From NCBI RefSeq assembly GCF_040096015.1, contig NZ_JBBMFO010000004.1, positions 14,092 through 78,091 of the forward strand: a DNA stretch of 64,000 bases. Reading direction: 5' to 3'. The notes beneath the pieces are model-generated. The model was not told the DNA's origin and did not search any database. It was given only the letters and a program-made list of their open reading frames with translations. A program made the translations under genes and the position numbers. Source of the stretch: Peptoniphilus_A hominis. GTDB taxonomy: Bacteria; Bacillota; Clostridia; Tissierellales; Peptoniphilaceae. Below, piece by piece: positions 26,245 to 34,539 of this stretch; position 1 is the first letter of the stretch, and each line of letters starts with the position of its first letter.

Positions 26245-26940
26245 TTGAAAAATATTAACAGAGGCAAACTCTTTTTTATTAAATTTTTGCAAGTTTTCTT
26301 GTCAATATTATTTTTCCTCTTCTTGGTTTTCGTAATCAAGTGGAGAATGGATTGTCTTTATGTCAATTCAATTTCCCACCGCAATGTAAGCATTGGTATA
26401 GGCGACGAGCTTTCTAAGACTACTAACGAAATTTTAGTTGCCACTGGTCTTAGAGAAGAAGAATTCGTAAAACCAATTGTTGTAATTGACAATGAAGAAG
26501 AAAAAGAAGAGACAGCAGAAGATATGGCTACAAGTAAAATAACAATTCCTGAAGGCACAAATGCCGACGGACTTGGCAAAATTTTAATGGAAAATGGGCT
26601 AATAAAAGATTTAAATGCCTACAAGGCACTAATTGACGATATGCAAATTGGAGATAAAATTGTACCTGGCACTTACGACCTTAGCAAGGAACTAACTGTG
26701 CGTGAAGTCCTAGCCATAGTTTCAAACACAAGTCTTCAATCATACAAGGTAAACATTGCTGAAGGCGCAAGTCCAGCTGACCTTGCCAACACCCTAATGG
26801 AAATTGGCGTAATTAAATCGCCTGATGACTTTATAGCTACCTGCAATAATCTTGGAGTGACAAAATTTGCTCCAGGAAGTCACGAAATACTCATGCCATC
26901 AAAGGTGGCAAATATAATTAAATCATTGGAAGCAAAATAA
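26245..26940 (+). CDS. Membrane-anchored protein with two MltG/YceG-type LysM-like domains
   Basis: 231 residues. One N-terminal TM (about 9-30), a Glu-rich linker, then ITIPEGTNADGLGKILMENGLI (about 99-120) and a second related unit, VNIAEGASPADLANTLMEIGVI (about 168-189). These match the small domain that precedes the catalytic part of endolytic transglycosylase MltG, but the catalytic part is absent. It may therefore bind peptidoglycan without cutting it. TTG start at 26245 with AGAGG ahead; no in-frame ATG fits better. Terminated by a hairpin that begins right after the stop. Confidence 0.7.
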   Translation: MKNINRGKLFFIKFLQVFLSILFFLFLVFVIKWRMDCLYVNSISHRNVSIGIGDELSKTTNEILVATGLREEEFVKPIVVIDNEEEKEETAEDMATSKITIPEGTNADGLGKILMENGLIKDLNAYKALIDDMQIGDKIVPGTYDLSKELTVREVLAIVSNTSLQSYKVNIAEGASPADLANTLMEIGVIKSPDDFIATCNNLGVTKFAPGSHEILMPSKVANIIKSLEAK

Positions 26941-26966
26941 TCTGTGGGAAACCGCAGATTTTTTTT
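26941..26966 (+). terminator. Terminator of the MltG-like gene
   Basis: CTGTGG, GAAA tetraloop, CCGCAG, followed by eight T. It starts at the base after the stop codon. Confidence 0.9.
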
Positions 26967-27045
26967 GAAAAATTTTATTCCTGGCTCTAGTCCATGGATA
27001 TTATAAGCATTTTGTGATATATTTTAAAAAAGAATGGAGGATATT

Positions 27046-28131
27046 ATGCACAAAAATAGAATTGATAGACTAATAAAAAAAATGGAAGAAAATAATTTGG
27101 CTCACATGATCATAAGCGATCCCTATGCAATTTTTTATCTACTTGATAGAAAAATTGAGCCAGGCGAAAGAGCCCTTGCCCTTTACCTTCACAGAGATGG
27201 TGACCTAAAACTTTTGATAAACGAACTCTTCCCACAAGATGGCGAAGTTGGCGTAGACCTAATTTGGTACAACGATGTGGAAGATGGCATTGAAAAGTTG
27301 TCAAAATACATCAAGGAAGATGAAGTCATTGGCATTGACAAATTTTGGTCTGCAAAATTTTTGCTTCGCCTTCAAGAAATTTTCCCTGACAAAAAATATA
27401 TAAACGGGTCAGATATAGTTGACGCAGTAAGACGAGTTAAGGACGAAGAAGAAAAACAGCTTATGCGTGAATCTTCCGCCATAAACGACAAGGTCATGGA
27501 AGAACTCATCCCTTGGGTTGTCAAGGGACTAAATGAAAAAGAACTTAGCGCCAAGCTAAAAGAAATCTACAAGGCTCATGCCGTTGAAGAAGTTTCCTTT
27601 GAACCAATTACAGCCTACGGAAGATCAGCTGCTGACCCTCACCACTCCACAGACGACACTTGTGGAAAGCTTGGCGACTGCGTAGTCCTTGACATTGGCG
27701 GAATGTATAAAAATTACGCATCAGACATGACTCGCACAGTTTTCATTGGTGAAGTAAGCGACAGGGCTCGTGAAATTTATGAAATCGTAAAGGAAGCCAA
27801 CCTTCGCGGCATAAAAGCTGCAAGACCTGGCAACAAGATGTCTGATGTAGATAAGGCGGCAAGGTCCTACATCGAAGAAAAGGGATACGGCAAATACTTC
27901 ACTCACAGAACGGGCCACTCCATTGGGCTTGAAACACACGAAGCAGGCGATGTATCATCAGTAAACGACAGCATCATAGAAGTTGGACAAATCTTTTCAG
28001 TTGAGCCAGGCATTTATCTCTTAGATGAAGGCATTGGCGTCCGCATAGAAGACCTTGTCCTAATAACAGAAGATGGCTGCGAAGTATTAAACCATGTATC
28101 AAAGGACTTAAAAGTAGTTCCTGTAGAATAA
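27046..28131 (+). CDS. Xaa-Pro aminopeptidase-type M24 peptidase
   Basis: 361 residues. N-terminal creatinase-like domain (1-125) and C-terminal M24 pita-bread domain with all five metal ligands: the two Asp in VLDIGGMYKNYASDMTRT, His in HRTGHSIGLETHE, Glu in SVEPGIYL, and Glu in GVRIEDLVLI. Cleaves the N-terminal residue before proline in cytosolic peptides. Start at 27046 follows GGAGG; the ATG at 27034 lies upstream of that site. Monocistronic with a strong terminator. Confidence 0.92.
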   Translation: MHKNRIDRLIKKMEENNLAHMIISDPYAIFYLLDRKIEPGERALALYLHRDGDLKLLINELFPQDGEVGVDLIWYNDVEDGIEKLSKYIKEDEVIGIDKFWSAKFLLRLQEIFPDKKYINGSDIVDAVRRVKDEEEKQLMRESSAINDKVMEELIPWVVKGLNEKELSAKLKEIYKAHAVEEVSFEPITAYGRSAADPHHSTDDTCGKLGDCVVLDIGGMYKNYASDMTRTVFIGEVSDRAREIYEIVKEANLRGIKAARPGNKMSDVDKAARSYIEEKGYGKYFTHRTGHSIGLETHEAGDVSSVNDSIIEVGQIFSVEPGIYLLDEGIGVRIEDLVLITEDGCEVLNHVSKDLKVVPVE

Positions 28132-28138
28132 AATTTCT

Positions 28139-28178
28139 TATCCCATTAATAGGTCTCCTATTAGTGGGATATTTTTTA
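28139..28178 (+). terminator. Terminator of the M24 peptidase gene
   Basis: A 14-bp near-perfect stem (ATCCCATTAATAGG / CCTATTAGTGGGAT) with a three-base loop and a T run. Confidence 0.92.
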
Positions 28179-28311
28179 CAAATTGCAAAAATTTTTTCAA
28201 GCTTATAAAAATTTTCTAGTATATCCATGACTTTGTAATTTTTTGTCTTATACTATACAATATTACTTATTCACAAGAGGAATTTTTACAAAATGAATTT
28301 AAATTAATGGA

Positions 28312-29670
28312 ATGATAAAAGTGAAAGATAAAGAAATTACAAATATCGAAAAAAATTTAATGACTGAAGGAAGCATCTGGAAGACAATTCTCATCTTCTC
28401 CATACCCCTAATCCTTGGCAACCTTCTTCAACAGACCTACAACACCATTGACTCCATGATAGTTGGAAACTTCGTAGGAAGTAATGCCTTGGCGGCAGTT
28501 GGATCAAGCACAGCCCTTATAAACCTACTCATATCCTTTGCCCAGGGCATAGCTGTTGGCTCTGGCATAATTCTTGCCCAATCCCTTGGCTCTAATCAAA
28601 GAAAGGATGTTAGAGTATCCATCCACACTTCCCTGGCCCTTGCCCTAGTTCTTGGCATCTCCATTTCCATCTTGGGATACATCTTTGCCCCCTGGTTTTT
28701 GGAAAAGATGCAGACGCCAAGTGAAGTCATGCCCGAGTCTATCGAATATCTAAGAGTTTTTTCTCTGGGTCTAGTCTTTAATGTCATCTACAACATGGAG
28801 GCTGGCATCTTAAATGCTGTGGGAAATTCAAAACGCTCCCTTCTATACCTTTTCATTGCATCAGCTACCAATGTAGTCCTAGATTTTTTATGCATCAAAA
28901 ATTTTGCCATGGGCGTAAAAGGTGCAGCCATTGCCACAAACATCAGCCAATTTATTTCTGCCCTATTGGCACTTTTATTTTTGCTCCGAGTTCCTGAAAT
29001 CTATAAAGTTCGCTTGAATAAAATAAAAATTCAGGCTGACATGGCACTTCGCATAATAAAAGTTGGCATACCAACAGCAATTCAAGGGGCAGTAATATCT
29101 CTATCCAATGTAATAATGCAGTCTAGCGTCAATGCCTTTGGGCCCATGCCCATGGCAGGCTTCGGCGCCTTTGTAAAGATTGACGGCTTTAACATCTTGC
29201 CCGTCCTAAGCCTAAGCCTTGCCATAACAACCTTCGCTGGGCAAAACTACGGGGCAGGCAAAATTGACAGGGTGAAGAAGGGAATGTGGACTACCCTTCT
29301 TATGACTATCATCTACACAATAATTTCTGGCACCATGCTTTACAAATTTGCACCAAGGGTCATTGCCCTCTTCACTCAGGAGCCTGATGTAATTGCAGCA
29401 GGAGTTCTCGCCACGAAATTTTTCTGTCCCTTCTACTTTCTCCTTGCCATCCTCCACTCCCTGGCAGGCACAGTGAGGGGCACTGGAAGGACAGTGCCAC
29501 CAATGATAATAATGCTCTTGTCCCTTTGCCTCTTTAGGATTCTCGCCGCAAAATTTGTAATTCCACATTACATGGCAATAGAGAATGTCTACCTTCTCTA
29601 TCCCATCTCCTGGACTCTAGGCGCAGTCCTCATGATTGCCTACACCCTAAAGGCAGATTGGACAAAATAA
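28312..29670 (+). CDS. MATE-family multidrug/Na+ efflux pump
   Basis: 452 residues, 12 TM segments in two homologous halves (PLILGNLLQQTYNTIDSMIVGNFVGSNALAAVG near 30-62 is the classic MATE start, and the second half begins near 243, KVGIPTAIQGAVISLS). Exports cationic drugs or metabolites by Na+ or H+ exchange. The translation start is uncertain: the ATG at 28312 has no good ribosome site, GTG at 28321 has a weak one, and a four-codon reading frame (28293-28307) lies just upstream behind AAGAGG and could couple translation. Confidence 0.88.
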   Translation: MIKVKDKEITNIEKNLMTEGSIWKTILIFSIPLILGNLLQQTYNTIDSMIVGNFVGSNALAAVGSSTALINLLISFAQGIAVGSGIILAQSLGSNQRKDVRVSIHTSLALALVLGISISILGYIFAPWFLEKMQTPSEVMPESIEYLRVFSLGLVFNVIYNMEAGILNAVGNSKRSLLYLFIASATNVVLDFLCIKNFAMGVKGAAIATNISQFISALLALLFLLRVPEIYKVRLNKIKIQADMALRIIKVGIPTAIQGAVISLSNVIMQSSVNAFGPMPMAGFGAFVKIDGFNILPVLSLSLAITTFAGQNYGAGKIDRVKKGMWTTLLMTIIYTIISGTMLYKFAPRVIALFTQEPDVIAAGVLATKFFCPFYFLLAILHSLAGTVRGTGRTVPPMIIMLLSLCLFRILAAKFVIPHYMAIENVYLLYPISWTLGAVLMIAYTLKADWTK

Positions 29671-29685
29671 ATTATAAAAGGCAAT

Positions 29686-29727
29686 AAAAAAACATTGTTT
29701 GAAATTTATCTTCAAGCAATGTTTTTC
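29686..29727. terminator. Bidirectional terminator between MATE gene and trxB
   Basis: AACATTGTTTGAA and TTCAAGCAATGTT pair across a short loop, with A and T runs on both sides. Confidence 0.85.
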
Positions 29728-29740
29728 TTTTTGCAAATAT

Positions 29741-30694
29741 TTATTTATTTTCCTTGAAACCTTCGTAAAGATTTCCTTCTTCTTCGTCAATATACTTTTG
29801 TGCATTCATGGCAGCAACTGCACCGTCACCAGCTGCGTTGACAACTTGGCGAACAGTCTTCTTTCTTATATCTCCTGCTGCAAAAACTCCTGGCACATTT
29901 GTCCTCATCTCTTCGTCAGTCTTGATGTAGCCATCATCTGTTAAGTCTACCTTACCCTTAAACATATCAGTCTTAGGAACATAGCCGATAAAGACAAAGA
30001 TGCCGAAAGGATCGTCAGCCTTAATTGACCTTTCCTCGCCAGTCTTAGTGTCCTTTAAAATCATTTCATTGACAATCTTGTCGCCCTTGATTTCCTTTAC
30101 AGTTGTGTTCCAAATAAAATCAATCTTGTCGTTCTTAAAGGCCTTTTCTTGAAGGACCTTTGAAGCCCTAAGCTCGTCTCTTCTGTGAATGATGTAAACT
30201 TTCTTGGCAAAATTTGTTATGAAAATTGCCTCTTGAACAGCAGAGTCGCCCCCGCCCACAACATAAACAGTTTCATCTTCATAGAAGGCAGCATCACAAG
30301 TTGAGCAGTAGCTTACGCCACGACCCTTGTATTCTTTTTCACCAGGCGCACCAATTTCTCTTGGAGAAGCACCAGTGGCAATGATGACTGCCTTGGCTTC
30401 GTAAGAATCAACATGACCCTTGATCTTTTTGACCTTGCCTTCAAGTTCAATGTCTTCCACTTCGTCCATGACAATTTCTGCCCCAAACTTTTTCGCTTGG
30501 TCAGCCATTCTCTTTCCTAGTTCAACGCCATCAATGGCATCAATCCCAGGATAATTTTCAACATTAGTAGTCTCAGCGATTTGTCCGCCTTCGATTCCCT
30601 TTTCTATAATTAAAGTTTTCTTTTTACTTCTAGCCGCATAAAGACCTGCAGATAAACCAGCAGGACCTCCACCAATTATAATAATATCGTACAT
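29741..30694 (-). CDS. trxB: Thioredoxin reductase
   Basis: 317 residues. FAD motif GGGPAGLSAGLYAARS (8-23), redox pair in STCDAAF (C-S-T-C-D, about 136-140), NADPH motif VGGGDSAVQEA and the FAD-end motif GVFAAGDIR are all intact. It reduces thioredoxin with NADPH, keeping the cytosol reduced. Normal length. Start follows GGAGGG. Monocistronic. Confidence 0.96.
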   Translation of the reverse strand: MYDIIIIGGGPAGLSAGLYAARSKKKTLIIEKGIEGGQIAETTNVENYPGIDAIDGVELGKRMADQAKKFGAEIVMDEVEDIELEGKVKKIKGHVDSYEAKAVIIATGASPREIGAPGEKEYKGRGVSYCSTCDAAFYEDETVYVVGGGDSAVQEAIFITNFAKKVYIIHRRDELRASKVLQEKAFKNDKIDFIWNTTVKEIKGDKIVNEMILKDTKTGEERSIKADDPFGIFVFIGYVPKTDMFKGKVDLTDDGYIKTDEEMRTNVPGVFAAGDIRKKTVRQVVNAAGDGAVAAMNAQKYIDEEEGNLYEGFKENK

Positions 30695-30762
30695 TCAATC
30701 CCTCCAATATAAATATTATACCCAAAAAAATTTTTTTGTATATAATAGAAAGAGGTGATTAA

Positions 30763-31665
30763 ATGGAATTAAAAATGAACTTATCAAGCACATACTTTTT
30801 GACAATAAATATCTTGCTCATAGTCTTGTCCCTCTTCATGGCATATCTTTTAGCCAAGAAAAAAGAAGGCCCAGCAAAAGATAGAAATCTAAACCTAAAA
30901 TATTACGAGAAAGGTTACCTCTACAAGGGTCCAAACTTTATCTACAACACAATAATAGCCATGATAGTAAAAGTTATTGGCGAGGGTCATGTAGAAATTG
31001 AAAAAAATTTTTACACTACAAAATCTGGCGAAGAAAAAATTTCCTTCAAGCTTAAAAATTTAAGAGAAGATGGACTAGACCCTGGAGAGAAAAAACTTTT
31101 TGACACCCTCTTTTCCTTTGGCGAGGGAGAAATTTCAACTCGAACTTTGGATAAAATGAGAAGGCGAGAGCCCGACAACTATAACAAAAAATTCAACGAC
31201 TTTATATATTACTTGGAAGAAAAAATGGTGGCAAAAAAACTTTTTACTAGAGAAAAAAAGACCCTTAAAATCCTATTGTCCTTTGTAGTCTTTTCCCTCT
31301 TATTTTTCGTGGGCATAGTCACAGTCTACAACGAAAAATTCTTTGGCATAATAAGCATAGTCTTGGCTCTAGTCTTTTACGCAAGGCTCATAACGACCTT
31401 CTCAAAGATGACAGAGCTTGGCAACAAAAAATATAGAGAATTAGAAAAAGTAGAAGAAGAACTACTTAAGGGTTTGGGAGATGAAGAAGAAGACTTTCTC
31501 CTTGCCATTGCCTTTGGACTAAAGGCAGAAAACATAAGGGCGATTTATGAAAATATAATCGTGAAGGATCCAGAAATAAGGGATTGGCAAATCTTTTTCG
31601 AAAAAGATTTTTATAAAAACTTTAAAGTTGCCCTAGTGGGAGATCATTTGTTAGTTAGGAACTAA
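30763..31665 (+). CDS. Membrane protein resembling the C-terminal part of DUF2207 proteins
   Basis: 300 residues with TM segments near 9-29 and a pair near 172-210, plus a charged C-terminus ending around WQIFFEKDFYKNF. The middle (RTLDKMRRREPDNYNKKFNDFIYYLEEKMVAKKLFT) resembles the cytoplasmic/TM C-terminal half of DUF2207 proteins; the large extracellular N-terminal half is missing. Start at 30763 has AGAGGTG, and TATAAT sits just upstream. Function unknown. Followed directly by the first structured repeat. Confidence 0.5.
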   Translation: MELKMNLSSTYFLTINILLIVLSLFMAYLLAKKKEGPAKDRNLNLKYYEKGYLYKGPNFIYNTIIAMIVKVIGEGHVEIEKNFYTTKSGEEKISFKLKNLREDGLDPGEKKLFDTLFSFGEGEISTRTLDKMRRREPDNYNKKFNDFIYYLEEKMVAKKLFTREKKTLKILLSFVVFSLLFFVGIVTVYNEKFFGIISIVLALVFYARLITTFSKMTELGNKKYRELEKVEEELLKGLGDEEEDFLLAIAFGLKAENIRAIYENIIVKDPEIRDWQIFFEKDFYKNFKVALVGDHLLVRN

Positions 31666-31674
31666 AGGAAAAAT

Positions 31675-32090
31675 AAAAAAAGCTTCGCTTTTAAATTCTT
31701 TTTAAGGAGGGGGCATAGGGGGCGGCAATGCCCCCTCTACCCCCTCCTTTGACCTCCCCCACACCCCTGTGCCCTGGATCAACAAGTATAAAGCTTCGCT
31801 TTAAGATCAGATTAAAAAATTTTTTCTTTATAAAATATATTTCTATTATTAAATTTCTTTTTTTATTATTGGAGGGGCTTAGGGGCGTCTTAATGCCCCT
31901 TGCCCCTCCAAACCTCCCCTTTCACCCCACGCACTGGAAGTCCAAAAAAATCGGTCATGCTAAATTTTCAAAACTCGCTCTTCGAGCTCAAACAGTTGAA
32001 AATTTTTAACGCATAACCGATTTTTTTGCTTATCTTATACACTCTCATTAGTCTACTGTTCTGGCTAAAGATGTTTTCTTTAAAAATTAA
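31675..32090 (+). repeat. Structured dispersed repeat, copy A
   Basis: Ordered hairpins: a short AAAGC/GCTTT stem; a 46-nt GC-rich hairpin (31704-31749, arms AAGGAGGGGG ... CCCCCTCCTT); a second, shorter GC hairpin (31871-31909); and an AT-rich hairpin (31944-32027, outer arms AAAAAAATCGGT / ACCGATTTTTTT with a GCTC-TTC-GAGC tip). No credible protein. Other copies lie at about 32091, 34580, 35100 and 45900, plus fragments at 42311 and 40384. Ends are approximate. Confidence 0.85.
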
Positions 32091-32500
32091 TTAAAAGTTT
32101 GCATCAGATAAAAGTCTTGTGGAAAAAAATTAGCTTTGCAAGAGTGCCCAGCTTGTTGTTATAGATGTAAGGCAGTTATCTTTGCCAATATGCCGTAGAA
32201 GCCATAAGGCAGTAAGCAAAAAGTTCGAAGGCGTTAAAAAATTTTGCTGTTTGAGAGAGCGAAGCGAACGAGTTGACATGACCTAACCCAATTTGCGAAG
32301 CAAATTGATGGTAGGTCAGTTCGCAAATTGTTGCTTGCAACAATTTACGCTTCCTATTTCTTTTTAGCCGTAGAACTTTTTGCTTAGCCGTGGGTCGAGG
32401 CCCCTGCCAGGGCACGGGGGTGTGGGAGAGGTTATAGGAGGGGGTAGAGGGGGCATTGCCGCCCCCTATGCCCCCTCCTTAAAAACAATTTAAAGCGTAG
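32091..32500 (-). repeat. Structured dispersed repeat, copy B (inverted)
   Basis: Same family read on the minus strand. GC hairpin at 32436-32480, AT-rich hairpin at 32216-32383 with outer arms GCAAAAAGTTC / GAACTTTTTGC. Two further hairpins are nested inside the AT-rich one (about 32273-32318 and 32321-32347). Its GC part and the neighbouring GTGCCCTGGCAGGGGCCTCG stretch match copy C closely in inverted orientation. Ends approximate. Confidence 0.85.
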
Positions 32501-32564
32501 CTTTAGAAAAATTTTATATTAAAAATAAAACTCAAATAGAAAAAAATTTTTTCTGCTTTTTTAA

Positions 32565-32595
32565 AAGCCTTTTTTTACAATAAAAAAAAAGGCTT
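32565..32595. terminator. Hairpin downstream of the sigma cassette
   Basis: AAGCCTTTTTTT pairs with AAAAAAAAAGGCTT. It is the first strong stem after the YvrJ gene and may end the cassette transcript, though a clean T tail is lacking on the minus strand. Confidence 0.5.
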
Positions 32596-32661
32596 GCGCC
32601 CCACATATGTACCTTATTATTAATAATAATAAAAATTAAATTTAATTTAAAACCAATAAAC

Positions 32662-32808
32662 TTACTTTTTAAAATCCTCAATAGCATTACTTAGCTCTAC
32701 TATTACTTCCCTTAGCTCCTCCATCTTTTTCTCCAACCTCACCAAAAGGTAGCAAGAAATTGCAATGGGAAAGCCAATGTTTGAAATATTAGACAACAAA
32801 TCTTCCAT
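32662..32808 (-). CDS. YvrJ-family small membrane protein (holin-like layout)
   Basis: 48 residues: MEDLLSNISNIGFPIAISC leads into a single TM (about 11-24), then a charged amphipathic helix (RLEKKMEELREVIVELSNAIED). This is the YvrJ family, whose function is unknown; the layout (short N-terminus, one TM, charged helix) recalls BhlA/UviB holin-like proteins. It is last in a five-gene operon and starts two bases after the DUF2922 stop. Same-strand partners include a cell-wall amidase and a sigma factor, which makes a role in release or export plausible (inference). Confidence 0.8.
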   Translation of the reverse strand: MEDLLSNISNIGFPIAISCYLLVRLEKKMEELREVIVELSNAIEDFKK

Positions 32809-32810
32809 AA

Positions 32811-33026
32811 TCAAAGCGCCCCTTCAGTTCTAGTAATAATAGTAGCGCCGTTAAAAGTCTTGATGTGACCCATTTTGCCATTGACAAGATTGTTGTTAGT
32901 GATAGTGCCGGCAACAGCCTCTGCATCAGCTCTTTCGACATTCTCTCTAGGGTTTACAATATTAAGACTCCAAGGATTACCACCCTCATCAACAAAACTC
33001 ATTCTAAGTGTTTTACTTTCTTTCAT
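32811..33026 (-). CDS. DUF2922 small protein
   Basis: 71 residues, MKESKTLRMSFVDEGGNPWSL at the start, continuing INPRE-like NIVNPRENVERADAEAVA and ending with a TFNGATIITRTEGA strand. Matches the DUF2922 family of tiny soluble Firmicute proteins of unknown function. Start at 33026 has AAGGAGA eight bases before; longer frames would lack a ribosome site. It is downstream of DUF1659, with which it is often paired in genomes (from memory). Confidence 0.75.
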   Translation of the reverse strand: MKESKTLRMSFVDEGGNPWSLNIVNPRENVERADAEAVAGTITNNNLVNGKMGHIKTFNGATIITRTEGAL

Positions 33027-33069
33027 ACTCATATCTCCTTTCATAAATAACATAAAACTAAGAGCCATC

Positions 33070-33294
33070 TTAGGCTTGCTCTTCAAAAACTTCTTCAGTA
33101 ATCTTAGAAGAAGAAGCAAGACTGCCATCAACTAAAGACTTGATGCCCTTGGACAAAGCATAAAGAGAATCATTAGTCGCATTGTTATCAATGTTTCTAA
33201 CAGTGATGTTTCTCTTCTTAGTTTTGCCATCAGGACTTGTACTAGAAGTAACAGTCTTTAGCATGATCTTCTTATCATTAACATTAACTGCCAT
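33070..33294 (-). CDS. DUF1659 small protein
   Basis: 74 residues, MAVNVNDKKIMLKTVTSS at the start, then a basic KTKKRNITVRNI and an ISKGIKSL-like YALSKGIKSLVDGSLAS segment before an acidic end. Matches DUF1659, a family of unknown function. The ATG at 33294 follows GGAGGTG; an ATG at 33303 overlaps that site. A palindrome CTATATATATAG (33310-33321) sits just upstream in the 74-bp gap after the amidase gene and could mark a promoter for the small genes. Confidence 0.75.
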   Translation of the reverse strand: MAVNVNDKKIMLKTVTSSTSPDGKTKKRNITVRNIDNNATNDSLYALSKGIKSLVDGSLASSSKITEEVFEEQA

Positions 33295-33368
33295 TATTTT
33301 CACCTCCTACTATATATATAGAAAAAAAAGCCAAAAGTTACTATGGAAAAATGAAAAAAATTTAAAAA

Positions 33369-33845
33369 TTATAAACTTTCCTTAAACTTCCACCAAGCCC
33401 CCCAGTTGTTGGCGCTCATAGAGTGAGGACAAAGCTTGTGTGACGCATCAAAATGACGGACAACTCTCTTAAGAGGAATATTGTAAAAATCCATGAGAAA
33501 GCGAATGACAACTCGTGCATTCTCTAGCGCCTTATCATAATCACCGTCACTGTTTACGCAGATCTCCACACCAATAGAATTAGAATTAGTGATGCCATAC
33601 CTGCCATGGCCGTCGCCGCAGTGCCAAGAAGCATTAACAGTCTCAACAGTCTCCACTATCCTCTTGTCATCCACAAAATAATGAGCAGAAGCCTTTCTGT
33701 TGCCCCCATTAAAATACCTATAATGAGCAAGAGCATCAGCACCGGCTCTAGGATTGCCTGTGTCGTGAACAACGATAAAAGTAGGTCTTACCATACCCTC
33801 TCTCTTAGAAAAATTAAACTTAATAAGTCTCTTCTCAATTAACAT
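33369..33845 (-). CDS. N-acetylmuramoyl-L-alanine amidase (Amidase_2), endolysin-like
   Basis: 158 residues with the zinc amidase_2 fold: VVHDTGN (first His ligand near 27), SAHYFVDD (His near 54), GVEICVN and the final RHFDASHKLCP with two ligand or catalytic residues. Cuts the bond between MurNAc and L-Ala. There is no signal peptide and no wall-binding domain, as in phage endolysins that reach the wall through a holin. AGGAGGTG precedes the start at 33845. Lies 12 bp after the sigma gene. Confidence 0.88.
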   Translation of the reverse strand: MLIEKRLIKFNFSKREGMVRPTFIVVHDTGNPRAGADALAHYRYFNGGNRKASAHYFVDDKRIVETVETVNASWHCGDGHGRYGITNSNSIGVEICVNSDGDYDKALENARVVIRFLMDFYNIPLKRVVRHFDASHKLCPHSMSANNWGAWWKFKESL

Positions 33846-33857
33846 AAAATCACCTCC

Positions 33858-34439
33858 TCACCTATAGTGACAAGAAATATATTGCCTCATATTATTAATA
33901 GCATTGACCTTAAGATTAATGACAGTCCTCTTAGAAATGCCAAGGAAATCAGCAATCTCCGAAAGACCAAGCCTTTCATAAAAAAATAACCTGACAACAG
34001 TCTCCTGCCTTGGAGTGAGAGAATCAATAGCATCCTTTAACATCGCCAGCCTCTCACCCTCCAAAAAGTCTCCCTCAATATCCACCCCAGCATCAAGACT
34101 ATCAAAGATGCCAAGACTTTCCTCATCATCAGAAGGACTATCGTGAATATCACTATTCACATCCCTTAAATACTTGTAAGTGTTCATATAAAAAAACTTC
34201 AAATACGACTTGACATATTTTAGGAAAGATCTCTTGTTGTCGAAGTCCTCAATGCAGGATAAAACCATTGCCCTCCCGTCAGAATAGAGGTCCTCGTATT
34301 CACTTGGAATGTGGCAATATTTGTTAATAGATGAGCGAATAAGGGGGTCCAGCATATCAAGAAGCTTTACCTTTGACCTCTCCTCACCTACTAGGGCAGA
34401 CCTCAAAACTCTGTTAAAATCTTTATAATCATTCATCAT
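33858..34439 (-). CDS. Sigma-70 family RNA polymerase sigma factor (small, region 2 and 4 only)
   Basis: 193 residues. Region 2 (about 35-95, DLYSDGRAMVLSCIEDFDNKRSFLKYVKSYLKFFY) and region 4 (about 137-185, DSLTPRQETVVRLFFYERLGLSEIADFLGISKRTVINLK with a clear helix-turn-helix) flank an acidic linker. Regions 1 and 3 are missing, as in alternative sigma factors of about this size, including the UviA/TcdR group. It heads the five-gene cassette behind a perfect housekeeping promoter with an inverted repeat. Presumably it directs polymerase to the cassette or to remote genes; target unknown. Confidence 0.88.
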   Translation of the reverse strand: MMNDYKDFNRVLRSALVGEERSKVKLLDMLDPLIRSSINKYCHIPSEYEDLYSDGRAMVLSCIEDFDNKRSFLKYVKSYLKFFYMNTYKYLRDVNSDIHDSPSDDEESLGIFDSLDAGVDIEGDFLEGERLAMLKDAIDSLTPRQETVVRLFFYERLGLSEIADFLGISKRTVINLKVNAINNMRQYISCHYR

Positions 34440-34469
34440 AGAAGCCTCCTCTTTTTAATCTATGAGATA

Positions 34470-34508
34470 ATTATAAAACTTTTGTTTATATTTGTCAAAC
34501 ATAAGTTT
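34470..34508 (-). promoter_or_regulatory. Perfect consensus promoter with inverted repeat, sigma cassette
   Basis: On the minus strand TTGACA (34493-34498), exactly 17 bases, TATAAT (34470-34475). A 12-bp inverted repeat with one mismatch (AAACTTTTGTTT at 34476-34487, AAACATAAGTTT at 34497-34508) overlaps the spacer and -35 box, as an operator would. A consensus promoter with a covering dyad suggests strong expression held off by a repressor. Confidence 0.85.
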
Positions 34509-34539
34509 AAATTTATTTTCTTAATCAAGAAAAAAAATA

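Noticed and set aside
28293..28307. Four-codon leader peptide before the MATE gene
   Set aside because: Its ribosome site is too far from the ATG and no attenuator structure is seen; kept only as a note on the uncertain MATE start.
31704..31749. G-quadruplex in the GGAGGGGG...GGGGG arm
   Set aside because: Only two long G runs per arm and a fully complementary C-rich arm adjacent; a hairpin is the simpler structure.
31728..32009. A Pro/Leu-rich 93-codon frame through the GC-rich hairpins
   Set aside because: Composition comes from the C-runs of the hairpin arms; no ribosome site, and it is not preserved among repeat copies.
32662..34439. Prophage
   Set aside because: An amidase and a sigma factor exist, but there are no integrase, terminase, capsid, portal or tail genes between 31.7 and 36.3 kb.
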